This document shows positions 22,652-35,567 of a stretch of 64,000 nt of DNA, in pieces. Every line of letters starts with the position of its first letter. The first letter of the stretch is position 1. The stretch lies in NCBI GenBank assembly GCA_040954595.2, contig CM082590.2:9052001-9116000 (forward strand), given 5' to 3'. A model generated the notes under the pieces. It was not told the origin of the DNA. It saw only the letters and a program-made list of their open reading frames with translations, and did not search any database. The stretch comes from Balanoglossus misakiensis (Eukaryota; Hemichordata). Position numbers and translations under genes: made by a program.

Positions 22652-23612
22652 CTGATACAAAAATAAAATTACAGTCAAACCTCTCTATAGTGGCCAGTCA
22701 AGGAACTTTCCTAAACTGGCCTTTATAGACAGGTGGTCTTTATACAGAGGTTAATTAATGCACATGCGAATTGCACAGGGACTGTAACAAAGTGACCACT
22801 ATATACAGGTGACCACTATATAGGGGTAGCCACTGACAGGGGTTTGACTCATTGACTGTATTGTATATTTTGTGATTATAATGTGTTTATCAAGTCAACT
22901 ACTGTAGAAATACTTGTATTGTTGTGGAACACTTTTTTATTCAATATGACTGAATATTTTTCTCCACTACAGTCTAAACAGGCTTTTCTTATATGTTTTC
23001 TGTACTTTGAGTACTTAGGATGTGACTCCAGCTCAACCAATAATAGGAAATTTGTCTGCAACATATCTTTTCATTTATTGTAGTATGTATATAGACATTT
23101 CAGATTGAGGGTTGGACGTTGATAGCAACTGATATGCACTTACATATGATCACTTTATGATCATTGAAAACATTTTGCAAAAACAATATTTCTTTGCTGT
23201 GTTTGTAATTGTTAAGATTAGTAAACGTACCATGCATTTTCAAATAAACATTCACCTCAGTATGTATGTCTTGAGTCTAGTGTTGCATTATTTTGGAGAC
23301 ATCACAGATAAATACATGTAGGATTGCATATAAAGCATAAATTATTTTAACCTCAAAGCATAGCGTTTCTGTCGATATCAAAAATCAACAGAAAACGAAA
23401 GAACTGCGGGAACTTCTCGTTGGGAAAAGGTCGATGACCCCGTGACCCGGTTCACTGTTGACCCGAGTCGAGCGCCCCCTATCGGATTGATTCATTTCAC
23501 AAAGCACTGTTATGGTGCCTTGAGAGACTCCTCCAGCTGTGGATAATTCCTCGTATTGTGAACAAAAACGCACTTTGTTAGGTGAGATTTTCGAGGAAAT
23601 ACTACAGCAGAC
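22652..23612. other. Gene B 3-prime end and spacer with inverted MITE-1
   Basis: Holds the MITE-1 copy at 22672-22849 and no recognisable gene; the small ORFs near 22880-23083 have no domain signal. The last part should contain the gene C promoter. Confidence 0.55.
22672..22849 (-). mobile_element. MITE-1 copy, inverted
   Basis: Begins CAGTCAAACCTCTCTATAG and ends GGGGTTTGACT, with the interior (ggaactttcctaaactggcc) reverse-complementary to the copy at 13791-13978. It overlaps the probable polyadenylation zone of gene B. Confidence 0.75.
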
Positions 23613-26600
23613 ATGCATTTTTCGATCTGTAAAAAGATCGAGGTCGTACTGACAGAATATGAGGCCAGTTTCGACCCCGGAACACCGAGATCCGAATCGC
23701 CCCAGATGCAAGATGGACTTCATCTTGGAGGGTCAAAACTCGACCGTACAAGCTCGACTAGCTGTCTTGGACAGTCGAAACCACTCACTCAAGAAGGTCA
23801 GTCGCCCTTTTTATATCTCTGTTTAATCCACAAATAGCTGTGTTGGTCTCCCAGACCCACGACCAGATCCCTGTCGAATACAACATCAGCCAGCTCATGG
23901 CCATGTAGACCCATTTGCAAAATTATCTCAGTATCTGATTCAGTGAGTGACTAATACTATTATAGGCCTACGTCTGTAAAATTTGATCGAGTATGCGACT
24001 GAAATGGCCACAACATTAGCCAAGCTTACCAATAAAGCCTTAACCCATGATCTTGTAGCAATAGATCTTTTGTTAGGTTCAAGTTCAACAAACCAGACTG
24101 AAATGAGTGAAAATGTAGTTTTAATTGTTTCAAAACTGTTGTTATGGTAATTGCAGATTGTTCTCAGATATGGGATGAAGCAAAGAGAAACGATAAAGTT
24201 TCTCACCTTGGAAACCATTTCCTGAAAACAACTCAAGAATTATTCCATCACCTTAACAGCAATACTTTATCAGAAAAGGGTAAGTTCAGGGCCAAGGTCA
24301 ACAAAAGTCAAACTCATACATTTCCATGGTGTGTGTGATCTTGGTGGAGTACCCCCTAACCCTTTATTAGTTTTAACAACCTCATTTTTTGCTTCATTGC
24401 TGATATTCACTGTTTCGTCGAATCGCACAATTTTAATATTTTTGGTTCTTTTTCAGAAAAAGCAACTATTGTCAACTTTCTGTGCGATAGTGGAGTCATT
24501 CAAATGCGTGTTAGAACCACGACATGCGTTGAAAACGATGAACAGCAGATTGCAAGGAGGACGTCTGGAGACGGTGAAGTTTGCCAAGATGGTGGTGTGC
24601 GTCAGACAGAGGAGTCTTTACCTAGCCTTGTTAGAACTCACCCCCCTGAGGGTTCCAATTACTCCACGAGTTGCCATGGTAATGAGGAAGCAACTGATAG
24701 ACTGCATGAGTATGATGCCTCGGCCGTTCAACTTGGAAACAACAGCAGTGACTGTAATGTTACCAGTCAGTACAGTATGAACGAAACAGCTCAACTGCAT
24801 TCCAGTGAGAGGACCCCCCAGCTTCCTCAAAGTGAAAACTGGCCCCCTCAGCCTCACACATGTGAAATTAAGACTCCTCAACTTGCTGATGACAGTCTGA
24901 TTCCTATTGAGAGCTCAAGGAAAGAGACTCCTCAATTTCATAATTCTACACACCCCAGGAAATCGTCACAAGAAGTCACAAATACTGTCTCTCAGAACGT
25001 CGTTGACCCAAGTCAGACAGAGAGGATCGAAAAATATGTAAATGAAAGTGAAGGCGCTGAAGATTATTTGAACGATAGCAAACGTTTACTGCCACGGTCG
25101 TGCAGATCAAAAAGACTGAAGAAAAATATGATGAAAATGAGACGGTTCTTGTGCGACAATCGTGAGAGTAGAACTTTTGGAAAAAGTTGTTCCAAAGACA
25201 TCTCTAATTCGGCTATGGAATGCTGGGAGGAAACTGGACAGCAGAGGATTGTGGGAAATGTGCAGGGTATAAGTAATGAGGTCAGAGGTCAGGTGGACGA
25301 TTCGCTGCCGAGGATACAGAACTACTACAGCATTCCTGATGTTGAAAGTGTTGCTTTCCCATCTTCCGAAGTGGTTGTTCCCGAGAACGAGGGAGGAAAT
25401 CCGGAAGCTGGTGGTGATGAAGGAGAATGTAGCGCTGATCCCGGAAAAGTCACAATAAAGAGGGAGAATCCAGAGGATGGAATGGCGGATCGGGATCCGG
25501 AAGCGGAAAATCCTGGACAGAGTTTGTCAGCTTGTGATGTTGGATTTTTAGAGAGTGTGACGTACCATGCAAATCTGTCGGAGGAAAGTGTTAGTGCAGA
25601 GAGAACTAGCCATTACCTGTGTGAGGAGACACCCCCTGTTTGCTATAGCAACCAGGGTCAAAGGTCGGATGACGACAGCATTAGTCGGAATACTGATCTT
25701 GCTGTTTCGAACCCTGCGCTTGCAAAACAGAAAGATGGTTTCAGCGCTGTTGGTCCCGCAATCCGGAATGGGGAAAGCATCCTGGTTGTATACCAACCAC
25801 TGAGTGATACCCACCAGGCCGGTGGGAGTGAAGGGAATGGCGGCCAACCGGTCGGAGGGGAAATTTACGCGGAAAGAGTGCCAACACCCAAAGGGTACCA
25901 GTGCCAGTTCTGCGGGAAACGACTGGACTCCAAGAGAAGCCTTGCTCTTCACAAGAACGTACATGCAGGTAAGCACGTTTTAACCCGTTCCCCCAATGGT
26001 TTAGTCCAAATCCATTGTTTTCTATGGTAAAGTTGGACCTCTACAGAGGGAAATGGGGGTGAAAGGCTTAAACTTGGGTGACTGGTAAATGATCTGCCAA
26101 GTTTAAACATGTAATCTATTTTACACCTCATGTAAATCAACATCACAAGCTATAGTTAACAATGGCAAATTCTACTATTGTACATGTACAATCATATTGT
26201 AGTGTATGTTTACAAGTCTGTTTTTCTATCATTTCTTATTTGTTTATCTCTTGTTGCTATGACTTCACCTGCATCATCATCATCATCATCATCATTATCA
26301 TCATCATCATCATCATCATCATCATTGAATACTGTTGATGTAGGTCAGTGACTTGTACAAAGTTCAGTAGATAGTTGAAAGTGTCAATCGAAATGTCCAT
26401 GGCGATAGTTACTCATGAAAATTTCTCTTAACACATTTTTTTTCTCGTTCCTAATCAGGTAATCCCATCCGACTGTCAAAATCCCGATCTTGGACGAAAC
26501 TTTCCCGGAACAACCGAGCTGTAGCCACTCAAGTCCGGGAGAACGAAACCAACTGGACGATCGGCTCCAGTAAGTCGACACGATATTATACTCCGGTGAG

Positions 26601-26751
26601 CATGTTGTCTCCGGGCGACTTGAAGCGGAGACGCGATGAAATCCGGGAAAGGGTCCGGAAGCACCGGGAGAGGAAAAAAATGGGACTGGGAAACCTTCGC
26701 CAAGGCCAGAAAAATCAATCATGGACAAATTATGATTCTCTTATGGAATAA
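23613..26751 (+). CDS. Zinc-finger gene C: novel N-module, one C2H2 finger, basic tail
   Basis: Four exons: 23613-23796, 24157-24279, 24457-25968, 26459-26751; 703 residues, all introns phase 1. Exon 1 (MHFSICKKIEVVLTEYE) is the most diverged of the family. Exon 2 has CSQIWDEAKRNDK and ends NTLSEK; exon 3 opens EKATIVNFLCDSGVIQMRV. The linker has VTIKREN (SUMO-like) near 25450 and DVGFLESVTYH near 25540. Only one finger remains (CQFCGKRLDSKRSLALHKNVH), ended by a donor at 25969. Exon 4 is open for 96 codons in the joined frame and encodes an Arg/Lys-rich tail (SPGDLKRRRDEIRER) with no finger, then TAA. The extra intron holds a MITE-2 11 bp past the donor, and a CAT microsatellite. Multi-finger DNA binding is unlikely; it may act through the module or basic tail. 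The first three exons are well supported, the fourth moderately. Confidence 0.8.
25981..26071 (+). mobile_element. MITE-2 copy in last intron of gene C
   Basis: Starts taacccgttccccc and ends gggggtgaaaggctta, with core tccattgttttctatggtaa and agttggacctcta. It sits just after the donor at 25969. The ends are imperfect inverted repeats of the TAACCCTTTCACC type. Confidence 0.7.
26272..26326 (+). repeat. CAT trinucleotide microsatellite
   Basis: About 17 nearly perfect cat units with one att/tca interruption, within the last intron of gene C. Confidence 0.9.
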
Positions 26752-27894
26752 TAACAGTGATTTGAAACAAGGAGCTTTTTTCATCTTTTTTTTCCTGATT
26801 CGATCTTTAATAAACAATTTTCAAGAAGACCGATACTGACTGTACACACATGAGCAATGTATATACATGTACTTGCTGAGAAGCTTGTAGTTTTATTGTT
26901 GCTATGGGTGTGGTCACTGTTACTATGTGCAAAGTCATAGTGGACTTTTATGGATCACTGAATCATGCAAACAAATTGTACCATGGAAACAGATGTCATT
27001 AATATTATAAGCAACCTTTTAAAAGTTTTTTGGCTTCATAAAAGTTCTAGCCAGAATATTGTATTTTATTTATTGGTTATCATCTACTGACAAAGTACAA
27101 AGTAAATGAGAATGTTATTAGTGAGTTCATTTTTTTAAAAACAAGAATCATGCACTGTATCTTAACACACGTTCAGTCATCATGACATAAACCTTTATGC
27201 AACCAATCTGATTTTGTGTTGGTTTTCTTTCAAAGTGATTGAATGTGTCTAGAAATTATGGGTGTGGTGGTGGTAGAGTGTGTGTGTGTGTGTGGGGGGG
27301 GGGGGGTGTTAGGGTGCAGTCGAGCAAACATGGTTTTTAATGAGGGGCATTCCTTACCCAGCAAAAAATATAATAGAGGATTGGAGTTGCATGAAGATTA
27401 TAAATGTATTTGGAAAAGCCTGTTCGTTCGTTGTGATTTAGTCCAAAGGAAATCAATTTCTTTGAGTAAAATACATGGATATTTAATGTCAGTCATAAAC
27501 ACTGTTTATCGAAGGAAGCCTACAGTTGGTTTTATTGTTTATATGCCCAATTTCAACAGAAATATACGACTTTTTAACTGAACTTTGTAGTTATCTCCAG
27601 CGAGTGTCCCTTCTTTGTCACCAGCGCCCTCTACGTCAAACTGCGCATTATGGCAACACTCTGAGGTCAAGTGAGGTCAACAGCTGAAAGAGGTCAAACG
27701 TGTGTTTTGATAGACTGTTGGCCTTTTCGTTGTTTTAGAAAGGACAGCGAGACTTGACCACCCGTGGAGTAGCAAGGACTGATATCGAAGGTGCCAAACT
27801 ATACTGATATACTGATGTTTTCATTGTTATTCTGAGAAATCTGAAAAGAAAACTCATTCATATTTCTGACTTCATAAGCCTCTATATGTTGAAC
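26752..27894. other. Gene C UTR and gene D promoter spacer
   Basis: No gene is supported. Includes AATAAA near 26809 (possible gene C poly(A) site) and a GT/poly-G run near 27280-27310. The ORF at 27243-27581 starts in that simple repeat and has no domain. Confidence 0.5.
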
Positions 27895-29853
27895 ATGACT
27901 GAACTCGATCCCATGCAAGTCACACTTCAAAGAACAGTCAGCCTAGAGTTTAGGCGTGATGTCAACACCAGGGCAGAGAGAAATGACAGATTTGTAAGAC
28001 CCAGCTACGCAGAAAATCTGACACAAACAGGTAGGTATTTTGGTCTGTGATAATAAATCTGAAAAGCTATAAACCCAACAGGTAACATGACCTGAAAGTC
28101 AACACATATTTTTCAAGCACTGTTAAAGCTATTGTCTGTCTTATTTTTATTCTCAAGACATATCAAAATATTGCTTCCCTCTGTGGCACCTGTCAAAAAT
28201 CTTACATCTGCCCCCCCCCCCCCTCAGAAATGAAATGGTTCTCCCTTAATGTCCCTTGATTACAGATTGCTGTCATCTCTGGGAGGAAATGAGACAAACG
28301 AACAGACTGGGAAATCTCACAGATTGTTTTGTGAATTCGACTCAAGATCTACTCACCCGTCTCCAAGACAACGCACTAAGCGACAAAGGTAAGTTCACCC
28401 TTAAGTGTAGAATTAATAGCTAGATAGGTAGTCTCTTCTGTTTGACTTCTCTTCAGAACGCGCACCCACCCCAAGACATCTGTGATTGGTTAGATCACGC
28501 CTTCCCCGTGGTAACTGTTGGTGAATTTGCATAGGTGACTGCAGTGTGTACCTTTATGGTAATTTTCATTATTTCGCAGAGAAAACTGTTGTATTATACT
28601 TCCTAATGGATATCGGAGCGATTGACATAAAAACCCCGGCCACTCTGCAAAGCGCTGCATTGCCTACGGGGATCGCGTTGAGTGACCCAGGAAACCGCGA
28701 CAACCAAGGATTCTCCGAAGTTGACCGTCAACAACCGACACAAATGGACACACTGTCAGTCAGGGTCAAAACTGAACCTGAACACGATTCGTACCCAAAT
28801 CCCTCAAGGAATGAAAACTCAGACACCCATTCCGTTGCCGACCCAACAAACGACAGCAGTTTATTTGTTAAAGGTGAAAACAATAGAGATATGTGCACGT
28901 GCGTCAGTGTTCATGAAGAAAGGACATCCACTATTGAAAACGTGAATGCAGAGATATTCAACACAGACGTTGCAAACTTCACCAACAATACTAACAGAGA
29001 TGGTCTTCAGAGTTTAACCTTTCCAGACTTTGCACCAGATAGTTGCCAGGAGGAAGAACGTGCACCTAATGTCAAAGTTGAAAGGTCAGAGTTCACAGGG
29101 GATACTAGTAATTCTGCTGGAAATTCCCTGTCAGATTGGTTCAGAGGTGAGAGTTCAGAGGTCAACATGAATGCTAATAATGTGTCAAATGAAAGATGGC
29201 AGGGCCAGCAACCGACAGAAGAAAACAATGGACAGAAAAAGACAGCCAGACCTAAACGTAAAAGGTCAAAGTTCAGTGGTGTTGGGGGTCAGAGGTCAGA
29301 TGAAAGATTGCAAGACCAGCGACTAACGGGAGAAAATTCATCGGAGAGGACGGACAGTTCTCAATATGCAGAAATAAGACTGCGTCGTCGGACTAGGAGA
29401 AACAGACAAATGCCTTTGCGTGTTCCGGAAGGTGAAGATAACACGGCAACCCACAGCGGAACGTCGCATTCCATGCCGGGGGTGACAGGGTACGTGGTGG
29501 CACACAAAAGATGCCTGATTTGCGACAAGAATTTGAGCAGTAAGACTCATCTGAAAGATCACATGAATATTCATACCGGGGCCACGCCTTACCAGTGCGT
29601 GCATTGCGGACTCTGCTTCAAGAACTCGGGGTCTTTTTCCCATCACAAGTGGACACATTCCGATGCCGGGCGCTTCCGTTGCCAGCATTGCAACCGGAAA
29701 TTCTATCGCAGGGACCACTACCAGTGCCACGTCAAGAAGCACAGGCAGGAAAAAAATTGCTACACATGTTCGGTGTGCGGAAAGACTTTCTCGCAGAAAT
29801 CCTCGATGACTAACCACAAGAGAACGCACGCGCGCGCTGGAGAGACCACATGA
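27895..29853 (+). CDS. Zinc-finger gene D: novel N-module plus four C2H2 fingers
   Basis: Probable nuclear regulator of 510 residues. Exons 27895-28030, 28266-28388, 28580-29853, both introns phase 1. Exon 1 begins MTELDPMQVTLQRTVSLEF. Exon 2 has CCHLWEEMRQTNRL and ends NALSDK. Exon 3 opens EKTVVLYFLMDIGAIDIK, where the usual Asn of NFL is Tyr. The linker has two SUMO-like sites (VRVKTEPE, NVKVERSE), a basic stretch (RPKRKRSKF, possible nuclear signal) and a duplicated phrase with DERLQDQRLTGEN and NERWQGQQPTEEN. Four C2H2 fingers lie at about 29508-29830, the first with an irregular hydrophobic core (DKNLSSKTHLKDH). A MITE-2 lies 26 bp past the stop. AATAAA at 30182. Confidence 0.88.
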
Positions 29854-31261
29854 AACGTGGGAGGTGCTTAGATGACTTGACCCTTTCACCACCATGGTTT
29901 CGGCCAAATCCATTGTTTGTTTTGTTAAAGTTAGACCTGTGTACACAGAAATAGGGGTGAAAGTGTTAGAGAGACAATTTTTCACACTCCTACCCATTGA
30001 TCATTCTTTGATCTAACTTTTCATTGTTTTCCATCAGCATCGGCTAATTTGCATAATATCATTAATTGTTATGATAAAACATGTCTGTTGTTTTCCCTCT
30101 AATTGTTCTATAGTTTATAATTACTTGAGTAGTATGTATTCGGTTGCAAGTCTAACTTTGCTTAGATGTGTTTAGCTTAAAAATAAAACTGAAATAACAA
30201 CAGATGAAGTGAGTCTCTTATGATTGAGTGTGTTAATCTGATCAAGAGAAATTCATACTTTCTTGCAATATAAGTCAGGAAATTGGAAATCCTAATTAGT
30301 AAAATCACAACCTACACAATACACAGTAACTATTAAAAATACATTTTATTACCGTACCAATTTAAGATGCATAGCATATTACAATATATATATTCATCTG
30401 TATCAAATATTTAATCTCATAAAAATTGGTCAAATGCTGAAGAAATGAAATTACAAATACTATCGAAATTCTTGATAAAACAACTCGTAACTGGTTAAAT
30501 TATTGACAGTGAATTTACTGCAGGACATTTCTCAGCTATTTATCTTTGCATATTGAAAATAATTTGTCTCAACATCGAGTACATTTATTGATGGTAAATC
30601 ATGTACACTCACCTATGCATGAGTGAGTGAGTGAATCAGACTACATCTAAACATTGCCTTTCACCAAACTATAAAACTTGTAAAATCTCATTTACTTTCA
30701 GATCTGTGTTATGCAGTACAAATCATGGAACCTATATATTAACACAGCCTGTGATCAAAGAAGAATGAATATGGCACCTTGGTTACCAGGTAAGACTGCT
30801 ACAGGCAACAATTTTTTAACTTGGTTGTGTTTTTGGTGTAAAAGTTCACAAATCTATCTACAGACAAAATTATGGTTGAAATACAAAACAAATATAGACA
30901 ATCCTGTATACCATAAACATCTAAACCAACCATACCACTTTTCCTCAACCCTTTGAAGATCACAATTTTTTCTGTCAATATGTTGGTGAAAAATTTCATC
31001 TTTTCACATTTTTCTGGAATTTGTTGTTTAATTTTGGATGAAATGGTCATAATTGTCCACTGTCTGCAGGTTTAAATCAGAATTTAAGAGTTGACATCAG
31101 TATTAAACTGTCATGTAATAACCTATACGACAACTAAAAATGTGACAAACACAAATTAAGTAAACTGTGAACTGTTAACTATGAGTCCCTGGACTTTGTC
31201 CATAGGGACTGGAAAAGTTTGTAATGTCATTTTCATGACACAGACACTATTCTGTGTACTT
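29854..31261. other. Convergent 3-prime region of genes D and E
   Basis: Carries the gene D UTR with a MITE-2 (29880-29968) and AATAAA at 30182, then AT-rich spacer and the 3-prime end of leftward gene E. No other gene is seen. Confidence 0.55.
29880..29968 (+). mobile_element. MITE-2 copy in gene D UTR
   Basis: Starts accctttcaccaccatggtt and ends ataggggtgaaagtgtta, giving inverted CCCTTTCACC-type ends. About 89 bp, non-coding. Confidence 0.75.
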
Positions 31262-34200
31262 TTATACGGCAGTCATGTTGGTTGCTGAGTCTGTAACGTT
31301 TTCCATTGATGTTACGGAATCCGTAACATTTTCCTCAGGTATTACGGAATCAGTAACATTTTCCTCGGACAGTACGGCATCTGTAACATTTTCCTCAGAT
31401 ATTACCGGATCCATACTATTTTCCACATATGTTACTGAATCCGTAACATTTTCCTCAGATATTACGGAATCTGTATCATTTTCCTCAGATAGTACGGCAT
31501 CTGTAACATGTTCCTCAGATATTACCGGATCCATACCATTTTCCACATATGTTACTGAATCCGTAACATTTTCCAGGGATGTTATTCCGTGCACCTTCAT
31601 GTGGCACTCCAGTTGGCTGTCGAGTCCGTACCGCTTGCCGCACACCGAGCACTTGAAGGGTTTGATGTCGGCGTGCTTTCTCATGTGCTTGTCGAGCCTG
31701 GCTTTGTGCTTGAAGCGATTGCCGCACAGTCGACACATGAAGGGTCTTCGTCCCTTGTGCACTCGCACGTGGTTGGCCAGGTACTGCTTCTGGCGGAAGC
31801 TCTTGCCGCAGTCGGGGCAGTCGAAGGGCCCCTCGTTGTAGAGGTGCACGTTCAGGTGCGACTTGTAGTTGGAGCTGCAGCTGAACGATTTGCCGCACTG
31901 ATCGCAGGTGAAGGGCTTCTTGCGAAGATGAATGATGTTGATGTGCTGACTCAGCTGCGACTTCTGCGAACACTTCTTGATGCAGTACGGGCAAGAGTAA
32001 GGTTTCTCGCCGGTATGTACACGCTTGTGGAGCACCACATTATAGGGCCGGGTGAATTTCATGTCACAGAGATCGCAAGAGAACGGTTTCTCCCCCGTAT
32101 GCATTCTCATGTGACCCCGAAGATTACTGCTCTGGCAAAAGCTCATATCGCATACTTTGCAAACGTATGGTCTTTCTCCAGTATGGATCCTCATGTGTAG
32201 AACGAGGTTCTTGTTGTCACGGAAACCCTTCTCGCACACGTTACACTTATAAGGTCGTTCGCCCGTATGTCGTCTCACGTGAATGACAAGCTCGTGTTTA
32301 TTCATGAACCGCTGACTGCAGTAGCTACATTCGAAAGGTTTCTCCCCGGTATGTATTCTCTTGTGGACTCTGAGCGCGTAGCTGTCGTCGAATCGCTTCC
32401 CACACTGATCGCACTGACAGCGTTTGATCCCAGCGTGCCTCTTCATGTGTTTCTTAAGTATCGCTATCGTTCGCAACTTTTTCCCGCATAATTTGCATTC
32501 GAATTTATTCCCAGGTGGATTCACCCAGTTGCTGCCTCTTGTCCTGGCTCTGTAGTTATTTGAATAATCGTTGACGAGATCAAAGACCGGTTTCTTTTCT
32601 GGAGTCTTGTTTGTTTCGCCTACAGAACTCTGGACTTCAAATATATTTCTTATCTGTTCAGTTGCGCTCTTGGTCACCTCAAACATCTTTTTTATCGGAT
32701 CGGTTGCGCTCCCGTCCCCCGAAACAGCGCCCTCTTCAGTCTTGTCAGCCACGCTTGCTGAACACGAACTTTCCGAGTCCATGTTTTGGGCGTTTATCGG
32801 GTCAAAGCCAATGTCGATGTAATCATCAAAGTCACTCGTGTCATCATAGCCGTCAAGGTCGGCAACGACATCGTAGTCGCTGTCATCGCTATCATCACAG
32901 TCTTCATCTTCCTCCTCATTATCATCATCGTCGTCATCATCATCTCCATCATCATCATCATCATCACCATCATCATCGTCATTAGAACCATCACTTGTTT
33001 TTGCTTTTTTACTGTCCGCACCACCATCTTTATCTCGGCGATCAATCTCACCAGAATCACCTTCTGCTTGTCGGTCAGCACCCATGCCAAAATTCACGTA
33101 TATCTCGTGGATGTCATCTGCAGAGTCACCACCGTCTGTTGTTTGTGGTTTGTCAGTTCTTCCATCACCTGTAGCCGTAGATCTGGACACAGCACCACCA
33201 GTACCTTCATCATTTCTGCCATCGCCATTCTTTTGGCTTCTGTTTGACTTTTCGGGATTTTCAGAACGTGCAGCATCAGTCGGCGTGTAACCCTGAACAA
33301 AGATGACCTCCGGCACTGGACTGTCTCTGAGCGACATGAGAGTGCTCAGAATGTTGTCATGGTGACGGCCTTCATGTTTCACCGATCCCTCTGTTCCATT
33401 CACTGTATTCCCCTGTTCCATTCCGGAATCCTTCTCTCCACCATCCACTCCGGGCTCCGGCGAACCTCGCGATCCGGAACTCTCGCACACAGCCATCCTG
33501 CTAACACCGGAATCGGGCAATTCCTGGCCGGAAACCAAGTCTAGAGTCTCGGCACATTTTCCAGTCGAAGTACAAACCCACAGATCCCCTGTGTCGTCGC
33601 TATCCTCAATTTCTTCTTTAATCTTTGTGATTATTTGACAACTGATTTGGTCTCTGTCACACGCCATGTCATCCTCTCGTTCCACTTTTACGGTAATCGC
33701 GCTGAAATCAATCTCCCCTATGGCATCACTGTTGCTGTCCCTGGGCCTGGGTCCATCATGGACATTGGTGATCCTGCTGGTTCCACTACCACCATTGCTG
33801 GCCCTGGGCCCATCACTAACACTACTGCTCCCAGGTCCACCACTGACACCCTCCGACAACTCAGCTCTTGCTTCACCTCCACCGCAAGGCAATCCATTCT
33901 CTTCACGTGAATTGCTAGAAACCCTCTCTTCCAAATCAGTCTTGTCTTCACTCCCACACTGCACTGCTGTAGTCATGTTAACATTGATGACCCCACTCTC
34001 ACACAGAAAGTTGACAATAGCTGATTTTTCTGTTGGAATAAAAACAAAAGAATTCCTGTATTATACTGAAAGAAACGAACTTGGCACCTTTTCATATCAC
34101 CTTATTTTTTTCGCATAAAGTAATGTTTTCAGGTTTGAATTAAATTGTAACCATTCTTTTGGTCAACTTATGTCATTATCGCAAATATTAACGCAAATAT

Positions 34201-35567
34201 GATGTTCATATGAAAAGTAACAAACATTTTATTATTCAGCTGAGGAATGATCTATTGTATTCATTTGGCTTTAAGTGTTCTGTTGGATGGAAGCAGTCAC
34301 TACCATAGTGTATAATGGGAGGTTTATTATTTGAATACAATGGTAAGAGTAAAAGGTCATGAGTTAAAACCTTTGACATAGTTTTGTTCATATTAAAAAA
34401 TACTTAATAAAAATTGTAATCACTTCATGAAAAATACTTAATTACTTATAAATAATTTCTACAGCTTGCAAAGTTATTTAAAAAGTTTCTTTTACACTGC
34501 AGTGATATGAAATCAAAACTTGGAAAATGATAAATACTTACCTTTTTCACTGAGTGAATCATCTGTGAGTCGAGTCGATAACTCTTGTGTTGTTTTCATG
34601 AAGCTTTTACCCAGCAGTGAGATTTTGTTGTTTTTCTTCACCTCTTCCCATACCTCACAGCAATCTGCGACAAAAATTATCAGTAAAAAAATATTCAGCT
34701 ATCTCCAAAGGTATTTATGGTGAATAGGGCAAGTTTGCTTTAGGATGGTTTGGATAGCAATGTTTTATGTTTGCTAACAAACAAGAGAAAAATTAACAAG
34801 CAAATGATACTAATTTATTATAATAATATGTGAACACTAATTTGAATAAATAAATAATAAGTACTTCAAATGTTTATTTCACAATGAAGTGAACTGACAG
34901 ATGTGTGACGTAGTGTACATTTCAGGAACATGTATGAAATCTACCGTTTGTGATTTTTAACCTTGTATTTCGCGCATAGCCTTGTGTAATTGTACAAATT
35001 ATCGAAACTAAATGTGCTGGAATTTGGAATTCCCCTCTTTGACTTTGTGCGGGTGACAGTGATATACAAGAGTACCTTGACAGCCCGTTTAGTTAAATAT
35101 TACTGTCAATTGGCAACCGTGGTATTTATAGATACTGCAGTCGTTCTGACAATGTGTGGGAGGGTATGTTCATGTTGACACAAGTCAGGAGAGATTTCAG
35201 GCTGCCAGTATCTGTAACCTTTGTACCTTCTTTCAAGTAATGTTGTAAAGTCTAAACCAGTCGACCGGTCATTTTTTCGGGTTATAAAAACTGTCCAACA
35301 CTGGCCCACCACTGCTTTCTTAAGGAGCTCGATGGCTTGAATTAATACAATGAAAGATTTACCTGAAGAACTTAACGTAGGATAATCCCTCATACCGTAA
35401 CTGACAGGTGACCTTGACCTCATCTGAGGTTGAAATCTGTCTGTGACTCTACCAACAGCAGACGACCGTACACTGCATGATTCAGGATCCCTGTTCTCCG
35501 CAGTTTTTGCAAAATCTACCTTGATCAACTTACTGACTGACAGAGATAAGTTGACTGAGTAAGCCAT
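31262..35567 (-). CDS. Zinc-finger gene E: novel N-module plus eleven C2H2 fingers
   Basis: Largest family member, 1031 residues, on the opposite strand to its relatives. Exons in transcription order: 35567-35363, 34664-34542, 34029-31262, both introns phase 1. Exon 1 begins [19 protein letters not shown]; the upstream in-frame extension is rejected because paralogues start here. Exon 2 has [19 protein letters not shown] and ends DSLSEK. Exon 3 opens [19 protein letters not shown]. The linker has SUMO-like ITVKVERE and TKIKEEIE, a run of about 20 Asp/Glu near 32890-32990 and SSVGE/PEKKP basic patches. Eleven C2H2 fingers lie in about 31590-32500, most with TGEKPY-type linkers; finger 7 has an irregular core and H-x4-H. 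After the fingers is a repetitive acidic tail of about ten [11 protein letters not shown]-like units (31268-31590), unusual for this family. The many canonical fingers suggest long-site DNA binding. Confidence 0.88.
31268..31590 (-). repeat. 30-bp coding minisatellite in gene E tail
   Basis: Tandem ~30-bp units (plus strand gttac[gt]gaatc[ct]gtaac pattern, with attttcctc) encode ENVTDSV-type decapeptides, including a higher-order repeat with [13 protein letters not shown]. The frame stays open across the array. Confidence 0.85.

Noticed and set aside
32786-33247. Hydrophobic Ile/Val-rich plus-strand ORF
   Set aside because: It is the antisense of the Asp-rich tract of gene E.
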